Positions 53,814-62,388 of a DNA stretch of 64,000 nt are shown one piece after another (position 1 is the first letter of the stretch; each line of letters opens with the position of its first letter). The DNA is from Candidatus Delongbacteria bacterium (GTDB lineage: Bacteria; CAIWAD01). The stretch is taken from contig JBAYTZ010000002.1 in the NCBI GenBank assembly GCA_041675285.1, forward strand, positions 310,001 to 374,000, read 5' to 3'. Under the pieces are notes generated by a model that was given only the letters and a program-made list of their open reading frames with translations, did not search any database and was not told the DNA's origin. Made by a program: the position numbers and the translations under genes.

Positions 53814-56800
53814 GGTCTCTCCTCTCCAGTTCGGTCACTCGAAGCAGACATTCCTCGGACCGCTCCAGCAGGCGCTCCAGCCAGGGCGACTCCCGCAACC
53901 GGGCCTGCCAGGCGGGGGACAGGTCCTGGGCCATGCCGTGCAGCAGGCGGACGGCGCGGCCCAGCCGCTGGCCCGCCTCGGGCCAGTTCTCGCGTCGCGC
54001 GGCCAGCTCGCCCTCCAGGCCCAGCAGGCGGATCTGTTGCAGGCGGTGCATCTCGCGCTCCTCGCGCAGGGGCGTGGACCAGTCGGCCAGCCAGGCCAAG
54101 CGGTGCTCCAGCATGGCCAGGGCCACGCGGACGCCATCCAGGCGCGGATCCAGCTCCAGCAGCGCGTGCAGCAGCTCGCCCCGGGGCACCTCGCGGCCGG
54201 CGGCCTGCAGGCGCAGCGCGGGGGCGAGATCCGCCGGCCAGTCGACTCCGGGACCCGGGCCCTTGCCGCGCTCCGGGGCCAAGGTGTCCAGCAGGTCGCG
54301 GAACAGGCGCCACTGCCGGGCCGGGGGCGTGTCGTGGCGGGCAGCCACCTCCTGGAAGCGCGCCAGCAGGTCGCCGCGCGGCGCCAGCCCCAGGTCCAGA
54401 TCCAGCCGCAGCAGCTGGACCAGCGGGTCCAGCTCGTCCTGGGGACTGTCCAGCTCCACGGCCCGGGCCAGTTCCTCGCGCCAGACGCGCTCGGCGCCCT
54501 CCAGGTCGCCCAGGGCCGCCCAGGATTCCCCCAGGTGGTCCAGCACCGCCAGTTCCGTCACCGGCTCCTGCAGGTCGCGGGCCTGCTGCAGGGCCGGCTC
54601 CAGCTCGCGCACGGCCTGGTCCGCCGCGCCGCGCCGCAGCTGGGCCAGCGCCAGGTTGACCCGGGCCATCAGTTCGTAGCGTTCCAAGTGGTAGAGCGCG
54701 GCCTCGCGTCCGGCCTGCTCCAGTTCCCCGCGGGCCTGTTCGATCCGCCCGGCCTGCAGGTGCAGGATGCCCAGGTTGTTGGCCAGCCAGACCCGCTGCT
54801 GGACCTGGAGCAGCTGCCGGCCCGCCCGGTCCAGTTGCGTCCAGAGGTGCGCGGCGTCCTCCGTTCGTCCCAGTTGGAAGGCCGCGGCCCCGGCGGAATT
54901 GAGCGCGTGGGCCTGCTGGGGTCCGGCGGCCGGATCGCAGTCCCGCAGATCGGGCAGGCAGGCCTCCAGTTCCGCGGCGGCCCGGGCGTGCTGGCCGCTG
55001 CGCAGCAGCGGATCCAGCGCCGTCACCCGCAGCAGCAGGCGGTCCAGGGGTTCGGTGGCGAGTTCCCGGGCCCGCTGCAGCAGGCGCAGGGCCAGCCGAT
55101 TGCGGCCCAGCAGGCTGTAGACGAAGGCCAAGCGGTTTATCAGCGGCAGCACGGACCCGCCCCGGGCGCGGCGCAACAGGCCGCGCAGCAGGCGCCGGGC
55201 CTCCGCCGGGCGCCCCTGGGCCAGCAGGCCCGTGGCCAAGAGGGTTTCCAGTTCGCCCACTTCGCCCCGCGCCAGGGAGGGCAGCAGCTCCTCGATCAAC
55301 CGGACCCGGCGCGCGGGATCCACCAGACCGGGGGCCGCCAACAGCACGTCGCGCGCCACCAGCGGATCGACCAGCCCCAGTTCGCAGCGGCCCAGGTGCA
55401 GGAGGCAGAGCTCGGCCGGCGGCTCGGGGAGCTTCCAGAGCTCGTGCAGGATCTCCAGGTGCTCGGGTTGCAGACGGGCCAGCCCCAGCAGCTCGCGCAC
55501 GCCGGCCTGCGGCTCCCGTTGGCCGTCGCCCCGGTCGCGCAGCCAGCCGGCGCCCTCCAGGCTCTCCAACTCGCGCTCGCGGCCCTGGAGGACGTGGGAG
55601 CGCCAGGCCCCAGCCGGCGCGGGCTCCAGCCAGGCGCAGGCCCGCAGCAGCGCCCGGCGGACCGGTCCGGCGAGGGCGTCCAGATCCGCGGCCCCGCGGG
55701 CTCCCTGGGCGGGCAGGCCCAGCGGACTCAATTCCCAGAGCCCGTTCCGGCACAGCAGGCGCTCTTCGCTGATGCAGCGGGCCACCAGCGGCGGGATGTG
55801 CTCGCTCTGCCCGCCGGTGAGGGCGTCCAGGGCCGCGGCGGCCGCTTCGCTCAGTTCGATGCCCGGGGCCGGCCGGCGCAGCCAGCCCTGCCAGGTGTCC
55901 CGGCCGGGGGCTTCCAGCCGCAGGGCGTCCGCCGGAGCAGTGTCCAGTTCCAGAATCAGCAGCGGACGGCCCTGCCGCCCGCAGAGGGCGACGAGATCGT
56001 CCAGCCGGGCCGCGTCGGGATCGCCGGGTCGGGTCAGCCAGCACAGGCCCTGGCGGGGCCGGCCCAGCTGGTCGTCCAGGAAGCCCAGCACCAGGCGCAG
56101 CAGGTCCCGCCCGCCCCGGCGGCGCTCCAGGGCGCCGGCCAGTTCCGGGTAGTGCTGCAGACGGCCGGGATGGTCCACGCGGCGGGCCAGCCAGTCCAGC
56201 AGCGACTCCCCTTCGGCGCGCTGGATGCCGAGCAGCGGACCGCGCCGGGCGGAGACCTCCACCTGCAGCTGGTTCAGCCGGGCGCGCCAAGGACCCGCGC
56301 TGCCGCTGTGCAGGCGCACGCAGGCGCCGGCGGCGAGCCGGGTGACCACGTCTTCCAGCAGGCCGGCCTCCCAGTTGCCCGGGCCGCGGCGGGGCAGCAG
56401 CAGGGCCGTCCGGGCGGCGGGCAGGGCGGCCGCCAGCTCGGCCAGGGCCTCCCGCGGGGCGGGGCGCCGGCCGGGTTCCGTGTGCAGGCAGCGCAGGATG
56501 AAGGGGAAGAGCGGGTGCGTGGCCGCGCGGCCGGCCGGTCGCAAGCGGCCGGCCAGGATGGCGCCCACGGCCTCGTCGGGATTCTCCGGGAAGGGCGAGG
56601 CGCCGCTGAGCAGCTGGAAGAGCAGGGCGCCCAGCGAGAAGATGTCCGAGCGCGGATGGGGCAGCCCGTCGCTGAGGATCTCCGGCGGCATCACGCTGAG
56701 CGTGCCCGAGCGGGCCCGGTGGCGGTCGTGCGTGGAGCGCGCCAGTCCCAGATCCAGCAGGCTGGCCCGGCTGCCGTCCAGCAGCAGGTTGGCCGGACCG

Positions 56801-57204
56801 AGGTCGCCGTGGATCCAGCCGTGTTCGGCCAGTTCGGACAGCCCCTGCAGCACCTGGACGGCGATCCAATCCGCCTCGCCGGCGGCCAGGGCCCAGGCCG
56901 GGGAGTCCGTCAGCTCCGAGAGGGCCGGTCCCGGGCGTTTCTCCAACACCAGGCGGGCGGGGTGCTGATCGCCGCCGGGATCGAACTCCACCAGCTCGGG
57001 GAAGACCGGGGCGCGCAGCATCTGCAGCAGCCGCGCCTCCTTCAGGAAGCCGTGGCCGCCCTGGCCCAGCGCGCGGGCCTCCTTGAGCACGACCTCGCGG
57101 CCCGTCCAGCGGTCCAGCGCGCAGCTGACCCGCGCGCTGGCGCCCTCGCCCTGGGGGCGCAGCTCCGTGAAGCGCAGGGAATCGGCTGCCGGATGGGGGG
57201 TCAT
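53770..57204 (-). CDS. Ser/Thr protein kinase with degenerate STAND-like region and TPR repeats
   Basis: 1144 residues, ATG 57204 overlapping the PP2C stop (ATGA). Kinase domain about 10-260: Lys41 in VVLKEA, E56, catalytic loop HGDLGPAN (132-139, HRD is HGD), DLG at 151-153, PPE at 173-175 and DIFSLGALLFQLL. After a linker, PRRGPGNWEAGLLEDVV (271-287) sits where a STAND ATPase has its Walker A but lacks G-K-S/T; RPLLILELDTAPAD (413-426) resembles a Walker B. The C-terminal half (about 600-1140) is TPR-like helical repeats (ALNSAGAAAFQLGRTEDAAH, LANNLGILHLQAGRIEQARG). Probably a cytoplasmic regulator controlled by protein contacts. Confidence 0.87.
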   Translation of the reverse strand: MTPHPAADSLRFTELRPQGEGASARVSCALDRWTGREVVLKEARALGQGGHGFLKEARLLQMLRAPVFPELVEFDPGGDQHPARLVLEKRPGPALSELTDSPAWALAAGEADWIAVQVLQGLSELAEHGWIHGDLGPANLLLDGSRASLLDLGLARSTHDRHRARSGTLSVMPPEILSDGLPHPRSDIFSLGALLFQLLSGASPFPENPDEAVGAILAGRLRPAGRAATHPLFPFILRCLHTEPGRRPAPREALAELAAALPAARTALLLPRRGPGNWEAGLLEDVVTRLAAGACVRLHSGSAGPWRARLNQLQVEVSARRGPLLGIQRAEGESLLDWLARRVDHPGRLQHYPELAGALERRRGGRDLLRLVLGFLDDQLGRPRQGLCWLTRPGDPDAARLDDLVALCGRQGRPLLILELDTAPADALRLEAPGRDTWQGWLRRPAPGIELSEAAAAALDALTGGQSEHIPPLVARCISEERLLCRNGLWELSPLGLPAQGARGAADLDALAGPVRRALLRACAWLEPAPAGAWRSHVLQGRERELESLEGAGWLRDRGDGQREPQAGVRELLGLARLQPEHLEILHELWKLPEPPAELCLLHLGRCELGLVDPLVARDVLLAAPGLVDPARRVRLIEELLPSLARGEVGELETLLATGLLAQGRPAEARRLLRGLLRRARGGSVLPLINRLAFVYSLLGRNRLALRLLQRARELATEPLDRLLLRVTALDPLLRSGQHARAAAELEACLPDLRDCDPAAGPQQAHALNSAGAAAFQLGRTEDAAHLWTQLDRAGRQLLQVQQRVWLANNLGILHLQAGRIEQARGELEQAGREAALYHLERYELMARVNLALAQLRRGAADQAVRELEPALQQARDLQEPVTELAVLDHLGESWAALGDLEGAERVWREELARAVELDSPQDELDPLVQLLRLDLDLGLAPRGDLLARFQEVAARHDTPPARQWRLFRDLLDTLAPERGKGPGPGVDWPADLAPALRLQAAGREVPRGELLHALLELDPRLDGVRVALAMLEHRLAWLADWSTPLREEREMHRLQQIRLLGLEGELAARRENWPEAGQRLGRAVRLLHGMAQDLSPAWQARLRESPWLERLLERSEECLLRVTELERRDHGHTAGTVGRAAGA

Positions 57205-57854
57205 GCCGCCGCCTCGGGAATGATCCAGACCAGACTCAGGTTGTCCTCCGCGCCGCGCCGCAGGGCCTCCTCCAGCAACAACTCCGGCACCCGGGCGTCC
57301 GCCTCGTCCGCGGCCAGCAGGCGCGGCAAATCCGCCGATTCCAGCCCCGTCTGGGTGAAGCCGTCGCTGCAGAGCAGGAGGCGGTCGCCGGGCTCCAACT
57401 CCAGGTCCAGGCACTCCAGCCGGTCGTGCTGGGGCGAGCCCAGGGCCTGGCTGAGCAGTTGGGGCTGGTCCGCGCTCACCCGGTGGTCGCGACTGAGCTG
57501 GCGCGCGCCGCCGCCGCGCAGCAGGTAGGCCCGGCTGTCCCCCACGTGGTAGAGCCGTCCGCGCAGCCCGGTCAGCGCCAGACCCGTGAAGGTGGTGGCC
57601 ACCCGGCGCTCGCGCAGTTCGGCCTGCAGGCGGGCCATCACCACCGCCAGTTCCAGCTGCACGCGCTGGGAGCTGGGCGGCCAGGCGGCGCTCAGGCTGC
57701 GCTCGTCGTGCAGACAGAGGGTCAGGAAGCGGTCGGCCACGGCCCGGGCGGCCCGGTCGCCGTGCCGCATGCCACCCATCCCGTCGCAGATGGCGCAGGC
57801 CAGCCGGCCCGCCCGCTCCTCGCCGGCGGCCCAGTCCTCAGTGGAGTTGCGCAC
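57201..57854 (-). CDS. PP2C-family protein phosphatase
   Basis: 217 residues from GTG 57854. Metal-binding PP2C motifs are present: STED near the start, CDGMGGM at 24-30, GDSRAYLL, CSDGFTQ and AEDNLSLV at the end. The in-frame codons just upstream of 57854 still read like the family N-terminus (TGARIHISQHPGRVRNSTED), but no ATG, GTG or TTG lies between them and the stop at 57906, so a CTG start at 57899 or similar is possible. It would remove phosphates placed by the coupled Ser/Thr kinase. Confidence 0.85.
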   Translation of the reverse strand: MRNSTEDWAAGEERAGRLACAICDGMGGMRHGDRAARAVADRFLTLCLHDERSLSAAWPPSSQRVQLELAVVMARLQAELRERRVATTFTGLALTGLRGRLYHVGDSRAYLLRGGGARQLSRDHRVSADQPQLLSQALGSPQHDRLECLDLELEPGDRLLLCSDGFTQTGLESADLPRLLAADEADARVPELLLEEALRRGAEDNLSLVWIIPEAAA

Positions 57855-58178
57855 CCGGCCCGGATGCTGGCTGATGTGGATCCGTGCGCCCGTTTTCAGG
57901 TCCCTTCAAGAGTTGGTCCCCGGCTTATCGGCAGGTGCGAGGGGGAGATTGCGTCCCGGCAGCCGACATCCACGAGAAAGGGTCCGGTAGAATGCGCCCA
58001 AGTACAAGCCCGGTCTTGGGGGATCGGACCCTGTCGAGTACCTTGAATCACGTTCTGTTTCGAGCGCAGCGTGTTTCCAGACCAGCTTTCCGCCTGCCGG
58101 CGTCCGGGATCTTCCCGGACCCCGTGCCCTTGTGGAATAACTGGAGCCTGCCGGAGCCTGCAAAGGAGTGCGGAATTC
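57855..58178. promoter_or_regulatory. Divergent gap between the phosphatase and leader-peptide/kinase genes
   Basis: About 320 bases without a convincing gene, apart from the possible non-ATG extension of PP2C at 57855-57905. A TAGAAT at 57988-57993 could be a -10 element toward the plus strand, with CCGACA 19 bases upstream, but the match is weak. A ribosome site AAAGGAG at 58162-58168 belongs to the leader peptide. No palindromic operator was seen. Confidence 0.35.
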
Positions 58179-58247
58179 ATGGACAACTTCTGCTTCCATC
58201 CACACGGCTCCACCCGGGCCCCCGACCCGGGCGGGAGGGCGGCATGA
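58179..58247 (+). CDS. 22-residue leader peptide coupled to the hybrid kinase
   Basis: An ATG at 58179 follows AAAGGAG by ten bases. The short frame encodes 22 residues (MDNFCFHPHGSTRAPDPGGR then AA), and its TGA stop overlaps the kinase start (ATGA, 58244-58247). The kinase also has its own site, GGGAGGG, inside this frame. Such an arrangement usually couples or regulates translation. The peptide has no hydrophobic segment and no known family. Evidence is only ribosome site, spacing and overlap. Confidence 0.5.
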   Translation: MDNFCFHPHGSTRAPDPGGRAA

Positions 58248-60673
58248 CGATCCACCCGGACCGCTCGGAAACCCTGGGCCAGCTGCGCGAGCGCCTGCTG
58301 GCGCTGGAACACATGCTACGGAAGCGCTTCCAGGATCTGGGCGCCGGCAGCGACTTGAGCCCGCGCCTGGGCCACGAAACCGCCTTGATGCTGCAGGAAA
58401 TGGGCGACCTGGTGCCCGCGCCGCTGTTCTTCGTCCACCCGCAGGGGCGGATCACCTTCTGCAACCAGGCCCTGGGCGACCTGCTGGGCCTGACCCGCAG
58501 CCAGGTGGAGGGCCACCCGACGACGGAGTTCCTGCCCCGGCTCGGGCTGGAGGAGATCCTGGCGGGCGGCGCGGAGCGCATGCCCCTGGAGTTGGAGAGC
58601 GGCCTGAAGCGGCCGGACGGCCGCGAGCTGCCGGTCCAGGTCCGGCTCTGCGTTCTGCGTGACGAGCAGCAGGGCGCGCTGGGCCTGCTGGGCAGCGTGC
58701 AGGACCTGAGCCCGCAGCTGGAGACCTTGAGCGCCCTGCGCCAGAGCGAGATCCGCTACCGCGGCCTGTTCGAGGAAGCCCTGGACGCCATCTTCCTGAT
58801 GGAGGGCGAGCGCTTTGTCGAGTGCAATCCCGCCGCCTCGCGCATGTTCGGGCGCTCCGCGGCGGAGTTGGCGGGCATGCGGCCGCTGGAACTCTCGCCA
58901 CCCCTGCAGCGCGACGGGATTCCCAGCGAACAGCGCGCCGCCCGGCACATCGCCGCCGCCGCGGCGGGCAAGCGCCAGTTCTTCGAGTGGCTGCACGCCC
59001 GGGTGGACGGCAGCACCTTCGACGCCGAGGTCTCGCTCTCGCCCCTGGACCTGGGGGAGCGCCACTTCCTGCTGGCCATCGTGCGCGACATCACCGACCG
59101 CAAGTACGCCGAGGCGGTCCTCAAGGCCTCGGAGGAATTCAACCGGGGTCTGATCCAGCACGCGCCCATGGGCGTGATGTACGTGGACCTCTCCGGCGTC
59201 CTGGTCTACGAGAATCCCGCCATGGAGCAGATGATGGGCGTGCCGCGCCAGGCGGCCTCCCGGGCGCTGGGCCGGCCCCTGGCCGAACTGCCCGGCCTGC
59301 ACGGCGTGCCCATCGACGACCTGCTGGAGCGGGTGGGGCGCGGCGAGGTGGTGCGCAACCTGGAGCTGGACTACACCTCGATCTACGGGGTGCGCAGCCA
59401 GCTGCTGGTGCAGATCTCGCCCCACGCGGATGCCTTCGGACGGGTGAGCGGGGCGATCTTCATGGTCCAGGACGTCACCGAGCTGCGCAACCTGGAGCAG
59501 CAGCTGCGCCAGGCCCAGAAGCTGGACGCCATCGGCAGCCTGGCGGGCGGCCTGGCCCACGATTTCAACAATCTGCTGACGGGAATCAGCGGCAACGCCG
59601 AGCTGGCGCTCCAGCACATGGACGAGCCGGACTCCGTGCGCCGCTACCTGCAGGACCAGATCCAGATCTGCCAGCGCGCGGCGGAGCTGACCCGCCGGCT
59701 GCTGACCTTCAGCCGCCAGGAGGAGATGGCCCCCCGGCCGCTCCTGCTGCAGCGCCTGCTGGACGATCTGGAGAACATGCTGCGCCGGCTGATCGGCGAG
59801 TCGGTGGAGCTGGAGTGGCTCAAGGACGACGAGGGCTGGGCCATCCGGGCGGATCCCGGGCAGATCGAGCAGGTGGTGATCAACCTGGTGGTGAACGCCC
59901 GCGACGCCATGCCCGACGGCGGCAAGCTGAGCCTGCGCGTGCGAAACCTGGAACTCAGCCCCGGCCAGGCCCGGCGCGTGATGAGCCTGCCGCCCGGCCC
60001 CTACGTCCAGCTGGAGGTGAGCGACACGGGCCACGGGATCGAGGAGAACCTGCACAGCCGGATCTTCGAACCCTTCTTCACCACCAAGGCCCTGGGCAAG
60101 GGCACGGGGCTGGGGCTCTCCATCGTCTACGCCATTGTCAAGAAGTGCGGCGGCGCCATCACCGTGGAGAGCCGGCCGGGCTCGGGCACGCGTTTCCGGC
60201 TCTATTTCCCCTCCATCGGGGCTCTGCAGGTCCGCCAGATCGAAGTGCCCCAGGAGAGCGGCGAACTGCCCCGGGGCAGCGAGACCATCCTGGTGCTGGA
60301 GGACGAACCCGCCGTGCGCGAGCTGACCGTGCGGCTGCTGGAGCACTGCGGCTACCAGGTGCTGGCCGCCGCCGACGGGATGGAGGCCCTGGAGTTGGCC
60401 CGCGCCCAGCCCCGGCCCGCCGACCTGATCTTCAGCGACGTGATCATGCCCGGGATGAGCGGGCCCGCCGCCGTGCGGCGCCTGCTGGAGATCTGGCCCG
60501 ACGCGCGCGTGCTGTTCTGCAGCGGGTACACGGACGGCGAACTCAGCCGCCACGACCTGAGCCCCGCCCAGGGCGCGCCCCTGCTCGGCAAGCCCTTCAC
60601 GCTGGAATCGCTGAGCCGGCGCGTGCGCCAGGCCCTGGAGACGCCGGCCGGCGCGCGGGGGTCCGGCGCATGA
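58244..60673 (+). CDS. Cytoplasmic PAS hybrid histidine kinase
   Basis: 809 residues from ATG 58244, after GGGAGGG; the longer frame from 57884 is not protein-like. Helical N-terminus (about 1-50), then three PAS domains (about 55-165, 170-290, 295-415: FFVHPQGRITFCNQALGDLLG; YRGLFEEALDAIFLMEGERF; APMGVMYVDLSGVLVYENPAM), HisKA with H439 (GLAHDFNNLLTG), HATPase (DTGHGIEENL, GTGLGLSIVYAIV) and a C-terminal receiver with D732 (FSDVIMPGMSG). The second PAS is close to that of the propeller kinase at 8330. No membrane helix. The stop overlaps the DUF309 ATG. Confidence 0.92.
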   Translation: MTIHPDRSETLGQLRERLLALEHMLRKRFQDLGAGSDLSPRLGHETALMLQEMGDLVPAPLFFVHPQGRITFCNQALGDLLGLTRSQVEGHPTTEFLPRLGLEEILAGGAERMPLELESGLKRPDGRELPVQVRLCVLRDEQQGALGLLGSVQDLSPQLETLSALRQSEIRYRGLFEEALDAIFLMEGERFVECNPAASRMFGRSAAELAGMRPLELSPPLQRDGIPSEQRAARHIAAAAAGKRQFFEWLHARVDGSTFDAEVSLSPLDLGERHFLLAIVRDITDRKYAEAVLKASEEFNRGLIQHAPMGVMYVDLSGVLVYENPAMEQMMGVPRQAASRALGRPLAELPGLHGVPIDDLLERVGRGEVVRNLELDYTSIYGVRSQLLVQISPHADAFGRVSGAIFMVQDVTELRNLEQQLRQAQKLDAIGSLAGGLAHDFNNLLTGISGNAELALQHMDEPDSVRRYLQDQIQICQRAAELTRRLLTFSRQEEMAPRPLLLQRLLDDLENMLRRLIGESVELEWLKDDEGWAIRADPGQIEQVVINLVVNARDAMPDGGKLSLRVRNLELSPGQARRVMSLPPGPYVQLEVSDTGHGIEENLHSRIFEPFFTTKALGKGTGLGLSIVYAIVKKCGGAITVESRPGSGTRFRLYFPSIGALQVRQIEVPQESGELPRGSETILVLEDEPAVRELTVRLLEHCGYQVLAAADGMEALELARAQPRPADLIFSDVIMPGMSGPAAVRRLLEIWPDARVLFCSGYTDGELSRHDLSPAQGAPLLGKPFTLESLSRRVRQALETPAGARGSGA

Positions 60674-61062
60674 GCACGCCCACCGAGCAGCGGCGCTCGC
60701 TGGCCGCCCGCGGGTTGCGCCAGGCCCGCCGCGGGCACAGCTTTTCCGCCCACGAGATCTGGGAGGAGCTCTGGCTGGAGCTGAGCGGGGACGACCGGCT
60801 CTGGCTGCAGGCGCTGATCCAGCTGGCCGTCTCCCAGCTGCACCGGGAAAGCGGCAACAACTCGGGCGCCCTGAGTCTGCGGGAGAAGGCCACGGTCAAG
60901 CTGGGCCGGCTGGCGGCGTCGGACTTCCACGAGCCCGAGTGGGCCGCGGGGCTGGGTCTGCCGTTGCCCTGCCACCTGCTGGTGCGCCTGGCCCGCCCGG
61001 ACGGGGAGAGCCGGCCCGACGAACTCTGGGCGGACGCCCCGCCCCAAGGCGAGACCTCGTGA
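60670..61062 (+). CDS. DUF309 family protein
   Basis: 130 residues, ATG 60670 overlapping the kinase stop (ATGA). The DUF309 helical core is plain: RGHSFSAHEIWEELWLEL, WLQALIQLAVSQLHRESGN and SGALSLREKA, with the FxxHExxE pattern. The biochemical role is not known. It is coupled to both neighbours: its stop overlaps the endonuclease III GTG. Confidence 0.85.
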   Translation: MSTPTEQRRSLAARGLRQARRGHSFSAHEIWEELWLELSGDDRLWLQALIQLAVSQLHRESGNNSGALSLREKATVKLGRLAASDFHEPEWAAGLGLPLPCHLLVRLARPDGESRPDELWADAPPQGETS

Positions 61063-61715
61063 GTCGGCGGGCGGGAGAGTCCGCGACCGCCCGGCGGACC
61101 CGGGCCCGGGCGCTGGCGCAGCGGCTGCGGGAGGCCTACCCGGACAGCGGCTGCGCGCTTCGGCACGCCTCGGCGCTGGAGCTGCTGGTCTCCACCATCC
61201 TGTCCGCCCAGTGCACGGACGCCCGGGTCAACCAGGTGACGCCGGGCCTGTTCGGGCGCTGGCCCGACGCCGCGGCCCTGGCCGGGGCCGGGCTGGAGGA
61301 GCTGGCCGGGGCCGTGCACAGCTGCGGCTACCACAACCAGAAGGCTCGCGCCATCCAGGGCTGCTGCCGGCTGATCGTCGAGGAGCACGCGGGGCGCGTG
61401 CCCGACCGGCTGGAGGAGCTGGTGCGGCTGCCCGGGGTGGGCCGCAAGACGGCCAACTGCGTGCTGGGCACCTGGTACGGCCAGCCCGCCGTGGTGGTGG
61501 ACACGCACATGATCCGCATCCTGGGCCTGCTTGACCTGACGGAGTCCCGGGATCCGGTGCAGATCGAGCGCGAAGTGATGGACCTGCTGCCGCCGGAGGA
61601 GTGGGTGGCCTTCACCCACCGGATCATCGACCACGGCCGGGCGGTCTGCGTGGCCCGGCGGCCGCGCTGCGCGGACTGCGGCCTGGCGGACCTCTGCCCC
61701 GCGGCGAGTACGTGA
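61059..61715 (+). CDS. nth: Endonuclease III, DNA glycosylase/AP lyase
   Basis: 218 residues from GTG 61059 (GTGA overlap). The helix-hairpin-helix LPGVGRKTANCVLG contains catalytic Lys130, and Asp148 is in VVVDTHMIRI. The [4Fe-4S] cluster motif is complete: C197-x6-C204-x2-C207-x5-C213. It removes oxidised pyrimidines and cleaves the abasic site in base-excision repair. The sequence SAQCTDARVN near residue 48 is the family-typical start of the fold. Position after DUF309 has no clear functional meaning. Confidence 0.94.
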   Translation: MSRRAGESATARRTRARALAQRLREAYPDSGCALRHASALELLVSTILSAQCTDARVNQVTPGLFGRWPDAAALAGAGLEELAGAVHSCGYHNQKARAIQGCCRLIVEEHAGRVPDRLEELVRLPGVGRKTANCVLGTWYGQPAVVVDTHMIRILGLLDLTESRDPVQIEREVMDLLPPEEWVAFTHRIIDHGRAVCVARRPRCADCGLADLCPAAST

Positions 61716-61752
61716 ACCAGGCCCGACGCCGGGCAAACGAAAGGACCCTGAC

Positions 61753-62328
61753 ATGACGCCCGCCGACCTGACCCGGGTGGAGGAACTCACCCGCGAACTG
61801 CTGGCCCGCCTGGGCGAGAACCCGGAGCGCGAGGGTCTGCTGCGCACGCCGCAGCGGGTGGCCAAGGCCTGGGAATTCCTCTCGAACGGCTACCGAATGG
61901 ACCTGGGCAAGCTGCTCAACGACGCGGTCTTCCACGAGGACTGCAGCGAGATGGTGGTCGTCAAGGACGTGGAGTTCTTCAGCCTCTGCGAGCATCACCT
62001 GCTGCCCTTCTTCGGCCGCGCCCACGTGGGCTACCTGCCGCGTGGCAAGGTCATCGGGCTCTCCAAGATTCCGCGGATCATCGACATGCACGCCCGGCGC
62101 CTGCAGGTGCAGGAGCGCCTGACCCACGAGGTGGCCCAGACCCTGATGCGCGTGCTGGAGCCCGGCGGCGTGGCCGTGGTGCTGGAGGCCCGCCACATGT
62201 GCATGCAGATGCGCGGCGTGGAGAAGCAGAACAGCTACGCCACCACCAGCGCCATGCTGGGCGAGTTCCACGACGACCAGGAGACCCGGGCGGAGTTCAT
62301 GTCGATCATCGGGATGAAGACCATCTGA
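61753..62328 (+). CDS. folE: GTP cyclohydrolase I
   Basis: 191 residues, ATG 61753 after GAAAGGA. Zinc ligands C79, H82 (SLCEHHLLPFFG) and C150 (RHMCMQMRG) are present, together with HVGYLPRGKVIGLSK and QERLTHEVAQTL. It converts GTP to dihydroneopterin triphosphate, the first step of folate (or queuosine/biopterin) synthesis. The length is standard for a bacterial type IA enzyme. Thirty-seven bases after nth, probably co-transcribed. Confidence 0.95.
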   Translation: MTPADLTRVEELTRELLARLGENPEREGLLRTPQRVAKAWEFLSNGYRMDLGKLLNDAVFHEDCSEMVVVKDVEFFSLCEHHLLPFFGRAHVGYLPRGKVIGLSKIPRIIDMHARRLQVQERLTHEVAQTLMRVLEPGGVAVVLEARHMCMQMRGVEKQNSYATTSAMLGEFHDDQETRAEFMSIIGMKTI

Positions 62329-62388
62329 AAGTGGGATCACCCATCCCGGCGAGCGCAAGTCACAGAGAAGTCGAGCATCGGAGGAGCC

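Noticed and set aside
53452..57528. A 1358-codon plus-strand frame opposite the Ser/Thr kinase
   Set aside because: It is an antisense frame of a GC-rich gene, rich in Gln, Gly and Arg, with no ribosome site; the minus-strand kinase motifs are unambiguous.
57884..58243. Extended N-terminus of the PAS hybrid kinase
   Set aside because: The segment reads as non-coding, while ATG 58244 has GGGAGGG upstream and starts a plausible helical N-terminus.
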